Positions 8,811 to 17,022 of a stretch of 64,000 bases of DNA are shown one piece after another. Under the pieces are notes generated by a model. It saw only the letters and a program-made list of their open reading frames with translations. It searched no databases and was not told the origin of the DNA. Numbering within the stretch: position 1 is the stretch's first letter; each line of letters opens with the position of its first letter. The DNA is taken from assembly GCF_024494385.1 (NCBI RefSeq), contig NZ_JAEVLT010000004.1, positions 186,001 through 250,000 on the forward strand. The letters are read 5' to 3'. The translations under genes were made by a program, and so were the position numbers. Source of the stretch: Bacillus sp. EB600 (lineage in GTDB: Bacteria; Bacillota; Bacilli; Bacillales; Cytobacillaceae).

Positions 8811-8959
8811 AAAAGCGGAAGCGCCCGTTTAGCGACGTATGGACTGGAGCACACCGACTGAGATAAAGGAAACACGAAGACGTTAGCGATTCGATGTTGA
8901 CTTATCGTAGGGAGGTGGGCGAAGTACACTAGTCGCTGGGCGCTAGAGCTAGGCAGTTA
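8811..8959 (+). repeat. Repeat family B, full copy in the yumC 3' flank
   Basis: It starts one base after the yumC stop. The 5' end GCGCCCGTTTAGCGAC can pair with the 3' end GTCGCTGGGCGC, leaving a 4-nt bulge. The conserved middle reads GGACTGGAGCACACCGACTG, GATAAAGGAAACACGAAG, TTGACTTATCGTAGGGAGG and TGGGCGAAGTACACTAGTC. Other copies lie at 10817, 17023 and 58889. Confidence 0.8.
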
Positions 8960-8981
8960 CCAAAGTTATCAATAATATGCA

Positions 8982-9010
8982 AAAAGGCGGCCTCTAAAGC
9001 CGCCTTTTAT
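8982..9010. terminator. Bidirectional terminator yumC/erpA
   Basis: AAAAGGCGGC pairs with GCCGCCTTTT around a 7-nt loop, between convergent genes. Confidence 0.85.
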
Positions 9011-9016
9011 GATGGA

Positions 9017-9382
9017 TTAACATTCTTCAGGTGTTCCGGCATTTGTAGCGGTTTTGAATGATGACCCACAACCGCATGAGGCAATTGCATTCGGATTATC
9101 GATGGTAAAGCCGCCGCCCATCATCGATTGCTTGAAATCAATTTTTGTACCCTGCAAAACTGGTGCACTTTCTTTATCCACTAGAATTTGAATCCCATGC
9201 TGTTCAAACTTGATATCCCCATCCTTTACCTCGTGGTCAAAGCCCACACCGTAAGATAATCCACTGCAGCCACCGCCTTGAACGGCCACACGTAAAAAAG
9301 CACCCTCTTCCTCATTCTGCTTAATCATTTCTTTTATTTGAAGTGCTGCTGCTTCTGTCAGCAAAATTACATCATTACTCAT
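9017..9382 (-). CDS. erpA: A-type Fe-S cluster carrier (ErpA/SufA/IscA family; YutM)
   Basis: A 121-residue HesB/IscA-type protein with the three cluster-binding cysteines C39 (GGGCSG), C103 and C105 (CGCG). The fold signature runs LRVAVQGGGCSGLSYG to MGGGFTIDNPNA. It accepts Fe-S clusters from the SufU/SufBCD scaffold and passes them to apoproteins. The SUF operon is in this window at 33.5-38.7 kb. A terminal cysteine extension GTPEEC is unusual compared with the core family. The ATG follows AAGGAGG. It is a single gene, convergent with yumC. Confidence 0.9.
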   Translation of the reverse strand: MSNDVILLTEAAALQIKEMIKQNEEEGAFLRVAVQGGGCSGLSYGVGFDHEVKDGDIKFEQHGIQILVDKESAPVLQGTKIDFKQSMMGGGFTIDNPNAIASCGCGSSFKTATNAGTPEEC

Positions 9383-9552
9383 TTTTTTTCCTCCTTATTT
9401 TTTATTCCACTATGAATCCATTGCTTTCTTTTAGTATAAACACTTCAAGTCAGGTACTCAACAAATTAAACCCTATGTCATCACTCTAAATTCTGCAAAC
9501 TAAGTTATAATGAGATAAAACAACTTAATTAATAAAAAAGGAAAAAACAATC

Positions 9553-10227
9553 ATGCCCACCATTGAGCCTATCTATGACAAAAAATATGAATGTTTGTTT
9601 TGCAAGAAACCATTTCTTAGCAAAAAGGTCCGAAGCCGGTTTATAAAAATATCCGAATTTGATACAGACTTTTTCCCTTTATATGAATCAGAGGAATCAA
9701 ATCCTCTATATTATCATATTCAGGTTTGCCCTTATTGTGGTTTCTCATTTTCAGATGATTTTTCAAAGGCTTTTCCCCCAGGAGCAGAAACAGCAATAAA
9801 AACGGCAGTTGTCAGTCGGTGGATTCCACATGACTTCAGTGGGAAAAGGACCATTCACCAAACAATTCAAACCTATAAGCTTGCCAGTTATTGTGGCACT
9901 TTAAAGAAAGAAAAACATATTATCCTGGCCGGAATATACATAAGGATCGGTTGGCTTTACCGAACACTCAAGATTCAAGATCAAGAACAACGGTTTATGA
10001 GGCTTGCTGTAAAAGAATATAACGATTCATTGTATACTGGTGATTACATTGGAACTCAAGTTTCCGAGGTAAAACTCCTTTATTTAATTGGCGAACTATC
10101 ACGAAGATTAAACGACCGCCAAAACGCCGTTCAATATTTTTCGAAAGTAATTGAGAAACAAAGGCAATCCGTTGAACCGAAAATTATTGAAATGGCTCGA
10201 GAACGCTGGCGGGAAATGAGGGAGTAA
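9553..10227 (+). CDS. DUF2225 family protein (zinc ribbon plus helical repeats)
   Basis: A 224-residue cytosolic protein. Two CxxC pairs, C14/C17 (CLFC) and C59/C62 (CPYC), form a likely zinc site. The C-terminal half (about 100-224) is helical with a TPR-like segment around RRLNDRQNAVQYFSKVI. This is the DUF2225 arrangement, found across Firmicutes with unknown function. The ATG follows an AAAAAGGA site. A TATAAT sits at 9506-9511, a plausible -10. It is convergent with yuzB across a terminator and a repeat. Confidence 0.8.
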   Translation: MPTIEPIYDKKYECLFCKKPFLSKKVRSRFIKISEFDTDFFPLYESEESNPLYYHIQVCPYCGFSFSDDFSKAFPPGAETAIKTAVVSRWIPHDFSGKRTIHQTIQTYKLASYCGTLKKEKHIILAGIYIRIGWLYRTLKIQDQEQRFMRLAVKEYNDSLYTGDYIGTQVSEVKLLYLIGELSRRLNDRQNAVQYFSKVIEKQRQSVEPKIIEMARERWREMRE

Positions 10228-10257
10228 CAAAAGAGATTGATATTATAATTATACAGC

Positions 10258-10301
10258 AAAAAGGTATAATTCCCTCAATATAGGGTATTATACCTTTTTT
10301 T
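10258..10301 (+). terminator. Terminator downstream of the DUF2225 gene
   Basis: AGGTATAAT pairs with ATTATACCT, extended inside by CCCT/AGGG, and is followed by TTTTTTT. Confidence 0.8.
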
Positions 10302-10343
10302 CATGAACTATGTTAAAGCTCCAATTAATGATATTGCCACCCT

Positions 10344-10427
10344 GTTGATTGGAGCGGAAGGCGCGATAGCGCCGAGGAGGCTCCCCGGACCGCCCGCGAA
10401 CCGCTCGCACCTGGAGCGCAAATCAAC
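10344..10427. repeat. Repeat family A, internally deleted copy
   Basis: GTTGATTGGAGCGGAAGG at the left and CTGGAGCGCAAATCAAC at the right match the termini of the copy at 376-505. About 46 bp of the interior are missing, with the central GCGCCGAGGAGGCT retained. Confidence 0.7.
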
Positions 10428-10513
10428 AGGCAAGTTTCAAAGAACCCATACATTTAAGAGGACTTTTTCAGTGCCCTCGGCTAACCTGTTCCCTTTTTCT
10501 TCCGCTTTCTATA

Positions 10514-10753
10514 TTAAAACATTGGGTTTTCATCTAAATATTGATAAATGTTTTCGACAAGTTCTTCTGGGGATTTACCCATTACAACTTCACCATTCAC
10601 CAATGCGAAAAGATTTGCTGCACACTTCCCACAGTACCCAAGACATCCATATTCGATTATGTCAAGATTAGGGTCCTTCTCTAATATCTCACGGGCCTTT
10701 TGGGAGCCGCTTGCCAAATTACTTATACAAAACTCAATGATTGGCTTAAACAT
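10514..10753 (-). CDS. yuzB: YuzB family protein (DUF1450)
   Basis: A 79-residue protein nearly collinear with B. subtilis Yuz[40 protein letters not shown] and the terminal ENPMF. Four cysteines (one in FC, three in CLGYCGKC) recall a thioredoxin-like [2Fe-2S] ferredoxin fold. The function is not established. It sits among Fe-S genes (erpA, nfuA), which makes a redox or cluster role plausible but unproven. The ATG follows GAGGTG. Confidence 0.88.
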   Translation of the reverse strand: MFKPIIEFCISNLASGSQKAREILEKDPNLDIIEYGCLGYCGKCAANLFALVNGEVVMGKSPEELVENIYQYLDENPMF

Positions 10754-10816
10754 CTATTTCACCTCTACTAACTCACAATCCTACTCTTTTATCAAAATTT
10801 CGTCAATAAATGTAAG

Positions 10817-11029
10817 AAAAGCGGAAGCGCCCGTTTAGCGACGTACGGACTCCTCGAAAAAGCTAACGCTTTTTCTTCGTGCGATGCTTATGCTGCCGAA
10901 GCGTTCCTTGTGGTGCACACCGACTGAGATAAAGGAAACACGAAGAGCGTAAGCGCATTCGTGCTTGACTTATCGTAGGGAGGTGGGCGAAATACACTAG
11001 TCGCTGGGTGCTGGAGCTAGACAGTTATC
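10817..11029 (+). repeat. Repeat family B, full copy with an inserted hairpin segment
   Basis: The ends and middle match 8811-8959. After GTACGGACT an extra ~65 bp includes GAAAAAGCTAACGCTTTTTC, itself a hairpin. It fills most of the 416-bp gap between yuzB and yuzD; nothing else in the gap looks like a gene. The variable hairpin CACGAA-...-TTCGTG keeps its pairing compared with other copies. Confidence 0.75.
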
Positions 11030-11142
11030 TAAATTCAAAATATTATACTATTCTGTAAGAAAAGCGTTGGTACAACTAAAATCTGCCTGTTCTGTACATT
11101 TAGTTAGACAGTTATTGAACATTCAAAATTTCCTACCCACAT

Positions 11143-11175
11143 AAAAAAGGCACTCCATTAATTGGAATACCTATT
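11143..11175 (-). terminator. Terminator at the yuzD 3' end
   Basis: On the minus strand AGGTATTCCA pairs with TGGAGTGCCT (two mismatches), followed by TTTTTTAT. The left arm overlaps the last codons of yuzD. Confidence 0.55.
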
Positions 11176-11494
11176 TTTCCTTATAACCATATTGTTCAAG
11201 CTCTGAAAAAATTGTTTTTAAACGCGGGTTCCCTTCCCCGACTACTTTATCGTTAATAACGATGACCGGATAGAACATATCCTCTTCAATAACCTTTACT
11301 GCAAATTTTTGTTTTGATGCCACTTCAGGCGGATTATATATGTCTACATAGGAAATTAGAAAGGGCTGATCCGGGAACTTTCTTGCAATAGCTGCTTGAA
11401 GCCACTCACATGTATCCTTTGAAGAAGGTAAATTGACACAACTTGCACATACCTGTTCAGCACCGTAAACAATTATTTCAACATTATTTTCCAT
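11171..11494 (-). CDS. yuzD: YuzD family protein (DUF1462, thioredoxin-like)
   Basis: A 107-residue protein with the DUF1462/YuzD pattern: IIVYGAEQVCASCVNLPSS near the N-terminus with a CxxC pair, then ISYVDIYNPP and VIEEDMFYPVIVINDKVVGEG. The CxxC placement after a beta strand and the later cis-Pro-like YPVIVIN suggest a thioredoxin or glutaredoxin fold. Its role is unknown; disulfide or Fe-S handling is inference. It is divergent from nfuA, as in B. subtilis. Confidence 0.85.
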   Translation of the reverse strand: MENNVEIIVYGAEQVCASCVNLPSSKDTCEWLQAAIARKFPDQPFLISYVDIYNPPEVASKQKFAVKVIEEDMFYPVIVINDKVVGEGNPRLKTIFSELEQYGYKEK

Positions 11495-11649
11495 GATAAT
11501 CTATTCCCCACTTTTCCTTTTATTTTATACTATATATAAGTTATTAACCAGAAAATTAATTTGCAATTAATTCTCAATTAGCAGAACTACAGGATGGATT
11601 TTTACTAGCAATGACATTATAATAAGGGTTAGGAAAGGAGTCGATTTGT

Positions 11650-11886
11650 TTGGCAGAGTTAGAAATGAAGGAACAAGTTCAGGAAGTATTAGATAAATTG
11701 CGTCCCTTTCTTCTTCGGGACGGTGGGGATTGCCAGTTAGTTGATGTGGAAGACGGCATTGTAAAACTACGTTTGCTTGGCGCTTGTGGCAGCTGCCCAA
11801 GCTCAACTATCACTCTTAAAGCTGGTATTGAACGCGCACTTTTAGAAGAAGTTCCAGGTGTGCTTGAAGTTGAACAAGTATTTTAA
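11650..11886 (+). CDS. yutI: NifU C-terminal-like Fe-S carrier (YutI / NfuA-type)
   Basis: A 78-residue NifU C-terminal domain protein with the cluster motif CGSC (C46, C49) inside [12 protein letters not shown]. It starts [23 protein letters not shown], typical of the family. It carries Fe-S clusters from assembly scaffolds to targets; the lipoyl synthase encoded at 27.8 kb is a typical client of such carriers. The start is TTG at 11650, 9 nt after AAAGGAG. A TATAAT at 11618-11623 is a plausible -10. Confidence 0.9.
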   Translation: MAELEMKEQVQEVLDKLRPFLLRDGGDCQLVDVEDGIVKLRLLGACGSCPSSTITLKAGIERALLEEVPGVLEVEQVF

Positions 11887-11917
11887 AGCGATTGCCATTT
11901 GGCAACCGCTTTTTTTC
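11885..11917. terminator. Terminator downstream of yutI
   Basis: AAAGCG and inner GCC pair with GGC and CGCTTT, followed by TTTTTCTTT. It also lies past the end of the convergent dehydrogenase gene. Confidence 0.75.
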
Positions 11918-11926
11918 TTTAATTTA

Positions 11927-12916
11927 TTACACCAATTGAATGGGTTTCCACTCTTTATTTACAAGCGTAAGTGGTTCCTTACCAGTCAAAACTGCTTGGA
12001 TATTATCGATACACAGCTTCATCATCGTTATCCGTGTTTCGAAACTCGAGCTGCCAATATGCGGAAGGGCTACTACATTTGGAAGGCTTAGTAATGGATG
12101 TTCTTCACTAATAGGTTCCTTCACAAATACATCCAATCCTGCACCGGCGATATCCTTAGCCAAAAGGGCGTCATACAAGGCGACTTCGTCAACAACTGGG
12201 CCTCTTCCTGCATTAATAAATATAGCGGTCTTTTTCATTTTCTTAAACGTCTCACGTGTAAATATATTTCTTGTTTCATTTGTAAGTGGCGTCAAACAAA
12301 CAAGAAAATCGGATTTTTCCACTAATTCATCAAATGAGCAATAAACCGCTCCCAACTCTTTTTCTGCTTCAGGTTTTCTTGTCCGGTTATGATAAAGAAT
12401 TTCCATATCAAATCCTGTTGCCCGTTTCGCAACGGTTTCACCAATTTTCCCCATTCCGAAAATTCCAATAGTTTTATGGTGAACATCGTGACCTGCTAGC
12501 AATAGTGGACTCCAGCTTTTCCATTCATTTTTTTTGACAAGCTCTGCTGCTTCAACAACTCTACGCGCTGTTGCCATTAATAATGCAAATGCTAGGTCTG
12601 CTGTAGTGTCGGTTAAAACATCGGGTGTATTACAAACAGCTATTCCTCTTTTTGTAGCGGTTTCAAGATCTATATTATCAAAGCCTACGGCCAAATTGGC
12701 CACTACTTTTAATTGATTCCCTGCCGATAGAACAGTTTCGTCAATAGAATCAGACAGCATTGTTAATAAGGCATCCGCGGTTTTGGCTTCATTTAGTAAC
12801 ATTTCTCTTGGGACTTGAACATCTTCATAATCCCACATTTTAACTTGATATTGCTCTTGAATCACTTCGATGACAGCTTCAGGAAGCTTTCTTGTAATAA
12901 AAATAGTTGGTTTCAT
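11927..12916 (-). CDS. D-isomer 2-hydroxyacid dehydrogenase (glyoxylate/hydroxypyruvate reductase type)
   Basis: A 329-residue D-2-hydroxyacid dehydrogenase. The substrate domain flanks a Rossmann domain with the NAD(P) motif GMGKIG. The active-site arginine lies in NAGRGPVVDE, the acid in GLDVFVKEP and the catalytic histidine in LPHIGSSS. The segment VGFDNIDLETATKRGIAVCNTP fits the GhrB/glycerate dehydrogenase branch. It reduces glyoxylate or hydroxypyruvate with NAD(P)H; exact preference is not readable. The ATG follows GAAGGGAAT. B. subtilis has other genes (thr, yuxL) in this interval. Confidence 0.85.
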   Translation of the reverse strand: MKPTIFITRKLPEAVIEVIQEQYQVKMWDYEDVQVPREMLLNEAKTADALLTMLSDSIDETVLSAGNQLKVVANLAVGFDNIDLETATKRGIAVCNTPDVLTDTTADLAFALLMATARRVVEAAELVKKNEWKSWSPLLLAGHDVHHKTIGIFGMGKIGETVAKRATGFDMEILYHNRTRKPEAEKELGAVYCSFDELVEKSDFLVCLTPLTNETRNIFTRETFKKMKKTAIFINAGRGPVVDEVALYDALLAKDIAGAGLDVFVKEPISEEHPLLSLPNVVALPHIGSSSFETRITMMKLCIDNIQAVLTGKEPLTLVNKEWKPIQLV

Positions 12917-13000
12917 TCGGTATTCCCTTCTTCGCCTAAATTGACTAATATCATTACATTGTTATTTTAGCATAATAACAATCACTTTCCAGTGACATAA

Positions 13001-14005
13001 TTAGTACAACCACTCTGGTTTTGAAAGGTTTACTCTCTTTATTGGAGCCCCAGCCAATTCATAAAAGCTCCCTAGAAAACGTTCATATTCGCCAGTTTGC
13101 CGCAAGATTTTGGTCAATTGCTCCTCTAATACTTTTTTTTCTTGTTCTGAACGAGTAATATAGTAATTTTCAACGCATTCAAAATAATGAAGCGGAAACA
13201 GAATTCTCGAATAAAGCAATTTCCATGAAAATGGTGAAAGTGGTGCAACTCGAAGGTACTCTTGAAAAAAATTCTTAACATCAAGCTGGTAGGTTTGGTT
13301 ATTGTGAAAATAGCGTTCCCTTGTCCATTCCGCCAAATCACGGCTCCGATGATCGAAAACCCAATCAAAGGGATTCTTGATTAAATAGTCCGTACCCCAG
13401 GACATAGTAGAGAATCGTTCATGGCAGACTGTTCCATTATCCACCTCTGTTGGATTATCATCGATCTCGGTATCAACTAAATATTGGATAGCATTTTCAG
13501 TTAAACCCATATAATAGGGAAAGGAATCAATAAACAGTCTTTCAAATTCATCTTCGGGTGTTTGAAATAGCAGTCCATTCCACACCCGTTCCATTTGCTC
13601 CAAACGCTGCTCCCAAAGTCCTTTCCATTGACCTATTCGACTTAAACGCTGGATCTGAAACGGAACCATTCTCCCTCGTTCATGAAACTTTGCCAGCTTT
13701 CTCCCCAATTTTAGCGGTCGCCGTTTATCTGTTTGCCGCAAGGCCAGAACACAATACTGATTGTTTTCCCACTCTGTCAGTAGCTTTCCCTCCTTTGAAG
13801 GAAGAAAAACGGGGACATAACTGTCACCATAATTTCTCATGTGCTCGGCAATCTGTTCTAATTCGCTAATTTCATCCTCTTCACGATTGCCTGGCTGTGG
13901 ACACAAATATACCCAGCCATTCCCTCTAAGAGCCTCATAAGAATTAACCATCACATGTTCCTGCGCCTTTACACCATATTGCTGTTCCAGCATTTTTTCA
14001 AGCAT
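13001..14005 (-). CDS. yutH: Spore coat protein YutH (CotS-related kinase-like)
   Basis: A 334-residue protein matching the YutH branch of the CotS/aminoglycoside-phosphotransferase-like spore coat proteins, which sit in the inner coat. Recognised segments include GRKLAKFHERGRMVP and the late VDNGTVCHERFSTMSWGTDYLIKNPFDWVFDHRSRDLAEW, where kinases have the catalytic loop. The canonical HGD kinase motif is replaced by CHERF, so catalysis is doubtful. The start is ATG at 14005, 7 nt after GAGAGG. It is divergent from the yutG gene, as in B. subtilis. Confidence 0.85.
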   Translation of the reverse strand: MLEKMLEQQYGVKAQEHVMVNSYEALRGNGWVYLCPQPGNREEDEISELEQIAEHMRNYGDSYVPVFLPSKEGKLLTEWENNQYCVLALRQTDKRRPLKLGRKLAKFHERGRMVPFQIQRLSRIGQWKGLWEQRLEQMERVWNGLLFQTPEDEFERLFIDSFPYYMGLTENAIQYLVDTEIDDNPTEVDNGTVCHERFSTMSWGTDYLIKNPFDWVFDHRSRDLAEWTRERYFHNNQTYQLDVKNFFQEYLRVAPLSPFSWKLLYSRILFPLHYFECVENYYITRSEQEKKVLEEQLTKILRQTGEYERFLGSFYELAGAPIKRVNLSKPEWLY

Positions 14006-14192
14006 TTGCACGCCTCTCTTCCACACCTTTTCTTATGTAATATATATGTTTAAAGGTAAAAAACTTGTTAGATCCTTTAGTAAATAGCGAAGAAAATGGA
14101 GAAAGTAAACTTGTTCCCTTTTCCAAAAAAACGCATATTTTATGGCAAAGATATAATATTTGTAAAATATATAGAATGGGTGATATGAGGAA

Positions 14193-14699
14193 ATGGCAGA
14201 TGACAAAAAAATAGGATTGACGGAAGAAACTGCCCGTAGATGGCTTAAGGAGAGAGGTGTCACGGTTCAGGATATCGCCGATTTAGTTTTTTACCTACAA
14301 GAAAAATATCACGAAAACTTAAAGATGGAGGACTGTCTTGCTAATGTTGAACGAGTTCTGTCCAAGCGGGAGGTACAAAATGCCATCATAACTGGTATTC
14401 AGCTTGATGTACTTGCCGAAAAAGGCATGCTGGAGGAACCACTTCAAGAGATTATTAAAACGGATGAAAGCCTATATGGAGTTGATGAAATATTGGCTCT
14501 TTCGATTGTCAATGTTTATGGATCAATTGGTTTTACAAACTATGGATATATTGATAAGCAAAAACCTGGTATACTAGCGCACTTAAATGATAAGTCAACA
14601 GGGGAGGTCCATACATTTTTAGATGATATTGTTGGTGCGATTGCGGCTGCGGCTTCAAGCAGACTTGCCCATCGTGCAGCAAGAGAAAATGGATTATAA
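14193..14699 (+). CDS. yutG: PgpA-family phosphatase-like protein (YutG)
   Basis: A 168-residue PgpA-domain protein. VNVYGSIGFTNYGYIDK and HTFLDDIVGAIAAAASSRLA are the conserved blocks of the phosphatidylglycerophosphatase A family, including the acidic metal-binding residues. Unlike Gram-negative PgpA it has few hydrophobic segments, as in the Firmicute YutG group, so its substrate may be soluble or interfacial. Lipid phosphatase activity follows from the family only. The ATG follows GGGTGATATGAGG. Confidence 0.82.
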   Translation: MADDKKIGLTEETARRWLKERGVTVQDIADLVFYLQEKYHENLKMEDCLANVERVLSKREVQNAIITGIQLDVLAEKGMLEEPLQEIIKTDESLYGVDEILALSIVNVYGSIGFTNYGYIDKQKPGILAHLNDKSTGEVHTFLDDIVGAIAAAASSRLAHRAARENGL

Positions 14700-14735
14700 T
14701 AGTTAATCTAGTTTAAGGTTTTTAAGCGCACTAGC

Positions 14736-14763
14736 AAAAAGGATGGGGTATCCATCCTTTTTT
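14736..14763 (+). terminator. Terminator downstream of yutG
   Basis: AAAAAGGATGG pairs with CCATCCTTTTTT around a 5-nt loop. Confidence 0.85.
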
Positions 14764-14777
14764 CAATTATCTAGCAT

Positions 14778-14814
14778 CAGCGACTAGTGCACTTCGCAAC
14801 AGGGCGCTTCCGCC
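14778..14814 (-). repeat. Repeat family B, short reverse copy
   Basis: AGCGACTAGTGCACTTCGC ... GGGCGCTTCCGC is the reverse complement of the joined ends of family B, with the middle deleted. It abuts the yutF stop codon. Confidence 0.6.
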
Positions 14815-14815
14815 T

Positions 14816-15580
14816 TTATATTTCCCACTGATCTAAGGAATCGATGGAATAGGTTGGTTTGCGATTATATTCCGCAAGCATTTCCTTTGTCGTTACACCA
14901 GTGTGAACCAAAAGCGTGTCCATTCCAGCATTCATGCCAGCAAGAATGTCGGTATCATAATAATCACCGACCATTAACGTCTCTTCTTTTCTAGTTCCCA
15001 GCACCTTTAGAGCCTGCTCCATAATAATGCTTTCTGGCTTGCCAATAAAGATGGGGTTTATTTGAGTAGAAACGGTAATCACTGCTGTAATTGACCCATT
15101 GCCAGGCATAAAGCCTCGTTCCGTAGGCAGTGCGATATCTGCATTGGTAGACACAAAAACAGCACCGTTACGGACAGCTAAACAAGCTACCGCTAACTTT
15201 TCGTAGGTGAGCTCCCGGTCAATCCCGACAACAACAAGATCTGCATTCTCTCCTGCAAATTGAAACCCTTTTTCTTCAAGTGCAGTTCGAATCCCTTCCT
15301 CCCCAATCAAATAGATAGAGGCGTTCTTTTTCCTGTCATAGATGTAATTAGCTGTTGCCTGACCTGTTGTAAAAACAAGCTCCTTCTCTGCTGGAATATC
15401 AAACCCGCGTAATTTTTCTGCAACTTGAGCAGGAGTCCGTGAAGAATTGTTAGTCACAAATAAATAGGGAACTTTTTGTTCATTCAACCTTCTTACGAAA
15501 TCACTGGCAGCTTCTATTCGCTCTGTGCCTTTATACATCGTTCCATCTAAATCAATTAAATAGCCTTTATACGGTTTCAT
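14816..15580 (-). CDS. yutF: HAD-superfamily phosphatase, NagD-like (YutF)
   Basis: A 254-residue HAD hydrolase. It has the nucleophile motif DLDGTMY (D10/D12), motif II VTNNSS, K in FIGKPES and the acidic MVGDYYDTDI. Family members (NagD/AraL type, TIGR01457) dephosphorylate sugar phosphates or nucleotides such as UMP. The usual GDNY of motif IV reads GDYY here. The ATG at 15580 lies 7 nt after GAGGAG; an upstream in-frame codon at 15595 has no such site. It follows yutE on the same strand across a terminator. Confidence 0.88.
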   Translation of the reverse strand: MKPYKGYLIDLDGTMYKGTERIEAASDFVRRLNEQKVPYLFVTNNSSRTPAQVAEKLRGFDIPAEKELVFTTGQATANYIYDRKKNASIYLIGEEGIRTALEEKGFQFAGENADLVVVGIDRELTYEKLAVACLAVRNGAVFVSTNADIALPTERGFMPGNGSITAVITVSTQINPIFIGKPESIIMEQALKVLGTRKEETLMVGDYYDTDILAGMNAGMDTLLVHTGVTTKEMLAEYNRKPTYSIDSLDQWEI

Positions 15581-15618
15581 CCTATCACTCCTCATGGATG
15601 TATATTACCAAAAATAAA

Positions 15619-15638
15619 GAGACTGCATGTGCAGTCTC
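15619..15638 (-). terminator. Terminator between yutE and yutF
   Basis: The 20-bp perfect palindrome GAGACTGCATGTGCAGTCTC is followed on the minus strand by TTTATTTTT. Confidence 0.75.
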
Positions 15639-15643
15639 ACCAA

Positions 15644-16081
15644 TTAATTTCTAAAAGCAGATACCGGACCTAATTCATTTATGAGGTATTCCCTAACATT
15701 GCTTGTAAAAAGAGAGAAAATTTGAAGGTTTGCTGCGAATTGTGTTTGTAATTCAAGGTGGTTGATTTGCGTATACGACTGAACAAGCACTTTACGATAG
15801 GAAATAAGCCTTTTTAGGGTATTGCCAGTTTCTTCTGAAACAACTTTTTCATCCATTAAGATATCAACAATATCTTCGTAACTGCCCGGATCCCGCATGA
15901 TAAAACCGTCAATCATCGCGTTTCCAACATCGATGACAGCTTCAAGCAGCATTTGGACAATTCGCTCTAATGCAGCCTTTTGAATCGGTGTTGACCACTC
16001 CTTCTCTTTAGAAAAAAGCTCGATCAGCTTCTCTATGTATACTAATGTTTCTTCAATTTTTTGACGATCAACAAAATACAT
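15644..16081 (-). CDS. yutE: HepT-like DUF86 protein (YutE)
   Basis: A 145-residue all-helical DUF86/HepT-fold protein. Recognised segments are MYFVDR near the start, IDGFIMRDPGSYEDIVDIL and the terminal ELGPVSAFR, as in B. subtilis YutE. HepT toxins carry an Rx4HxY RNase motif. Here the equivalent is R96-KVLV-Q101-S-Y103, so the histidine is glutamine. No MntA-type nucleotidyltransferase antitoxin lies beside it. It is therefore better seen as a housekeeping HepT relative than as a toxin. The start is ATG at 16081 after GAAGGGAA. Confidence 0.82.
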   Translation of the reverse strand: MYFVDRQKIEETLVYIEKLIELFSKEKEWSTPIQKAALERIVQMLLEAVIDVGNAMIDGFIMRDPGSYEDIVDILMDEKVVSEETGNTLKRLISYRKVLVQSYTQINHLELQTQFAANLQIFSLFTSNVREYLINELGPVSAFRN

Positions 16082-16383
16082 TCTATTCCCTTCTTTCAAC
16101 ATTTTTTAAGATAGCATATGAGTAATCAATGAATCATCCTAAAGAAATAAGGAAATATCATCACCATGTGAATTTTAGCCTTCCCATGGATCGACGGACC
16201 ATTGATTTTATCCCTCCCAGAAGTCACCAGAAAATATACTTGTATTGTATCACAAAACGCTCTACTGCATATTTTTCATTTTTATGTTCGATTAGAATAT
16301 TTCTTAATTATTTCCCATTTCTTAGCTGGTTTTGGTAAGATAAAATGGAGTTTACTTTAAATTGCGAATAAAGGGGTAAAATT
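16082..16383. other. Divergent intergenic region yutE / DUF3055
   Basis: About 300 bp with no convincing gene. It must contain promoters in both directions; GGTAAGATAAAATGG near 16335 offers a possible -10 for the DUF3055 gene. A 69-codon frame at 16129 lacks a Shine-Dalgarno site and a recognisable product. Confidence 0.5.
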
Positions 16384-16656
16384 ATGACAGAACGCTTTTT
16401 TTTATATGATGATACAGAAGATACGAAAACAAGATTTGTTAGTTTCGTTGGCGAGCATCAGCGCTTTGACTTAGCGATCATTAAGACGGAACGACATTTT
16501 GGAAAAGAGCTTGTCTTAGACATTCAAGGCAATCGCTTTGCGATCGTTGGTCCTGACGATTTAAATGAAGAAGGCTATCTGGAGTATGCCTTTCAACTTA
16601 ATGAAGAAGACGCAAAGGAGCTGCGCTCATTTTTAACTGAGGCCATTTCTTTTTAA
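16384..16656 (+). CDS. DUF3055 family protein
   Basis: A 90-residue acidic protein with the DUF3055 pattern: ERFFLYDD near the N-terminus, TKTRFVSFVGEHQRFDLAII, GKELVLDIQGNRFAI and the C-terminal YLEYAFQLNEEDAKELRSFL. It is conserved in Bacillaceae and has no known function. It begins with ATG 6 nt after AAGGGG. It is one of two genes, with the next one, that separate yutE from the aromatic island. Confidence 0.8.
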   Translation: MTERFFLYDDTEDTKTRFVSFVGEHQRFDLAIIKTERHFGKELVLDIQGNRFAIVGPDDLNEEGYLEYAFQLNEEDAKELRSFLTEAISF

Positions 16657-16728
16657 CAGAACTCATTTAATAAAGGACATGTTTTTTTCTTCTTTAGCTA
16701 TACTAAAACCGTAAAGGAGTGAAAAAAC

Positions 16729-17019
16729 ATGGTTGAAAAAGATACTGAACAATATTCAGACTTCTCAAATGTCGAAAAACAGCGGAATTATCTAACAGCA
16801 GAAGAATTTCCAGAAGGCCCATTTGGGTCGCCAATTAGAAAGAATGAACCCGTTCAAAACAAAAGCACTCCCTGGGAAGAAGGGCAGCGCCACTATAGTG
16901 CTTTTAATTATGAATTTAAATCACTACATCAGGATATTCCAAGGCAAATGCCTGGTGCGCACCTACCGCACGATGATCCGGATACAAATGAGCAGCCGCC
17001 TTATAAACCAATGGGATAA
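16729..17019 (+). CDS. Conserved hydrophilic cytosolic protein, function unknown
   Basis: A 96-residue highly polar protein without hydrophobic segments. It is rich in E, P, Q and N, with the stretches LTAEEFPEGPFGSP, PWEEGQRHYSAFNYE and the proline-rich tail HDDPDTNEQPPYKPMG. It looks largely disordered. Similar proteins are annotated only as cytosolic proteins in Bacillus. AAAGGAG lies 7-8 nt before the ATG. A repeat B copy starts 3 bp after the stop. Confidence 0.72.
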   Translation: MVEKDTEQYSDFSNVEKQRNYLTAEEFPEGPFGSPIRKNEPVQNKSTPWEEGQRHYSAFNYEFKSLHQDIPRQMPGAHLPHDDPDTNEQPPYKPMG

Positions 17020-17022
17020 AAC

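Noticed and set aside
10303..10671. 122-codon forward frame
   Set aside because: It runs through repeat A and antisense to yuzB, which is a recognised gene with a good start.
15644..16081. Active HepT-MntA toxin-antitoxin pair
   Set aside because: The catalytic histidine is replaced by glutamine and no nucleotidyltransferase partner is encoded nearby.
16129..16338. 69-codon forward frame upstream of DUF3055
   Set aside because: No ribosome site, no recognisable family, and a composition typical of AT-rich intergenic DNA.
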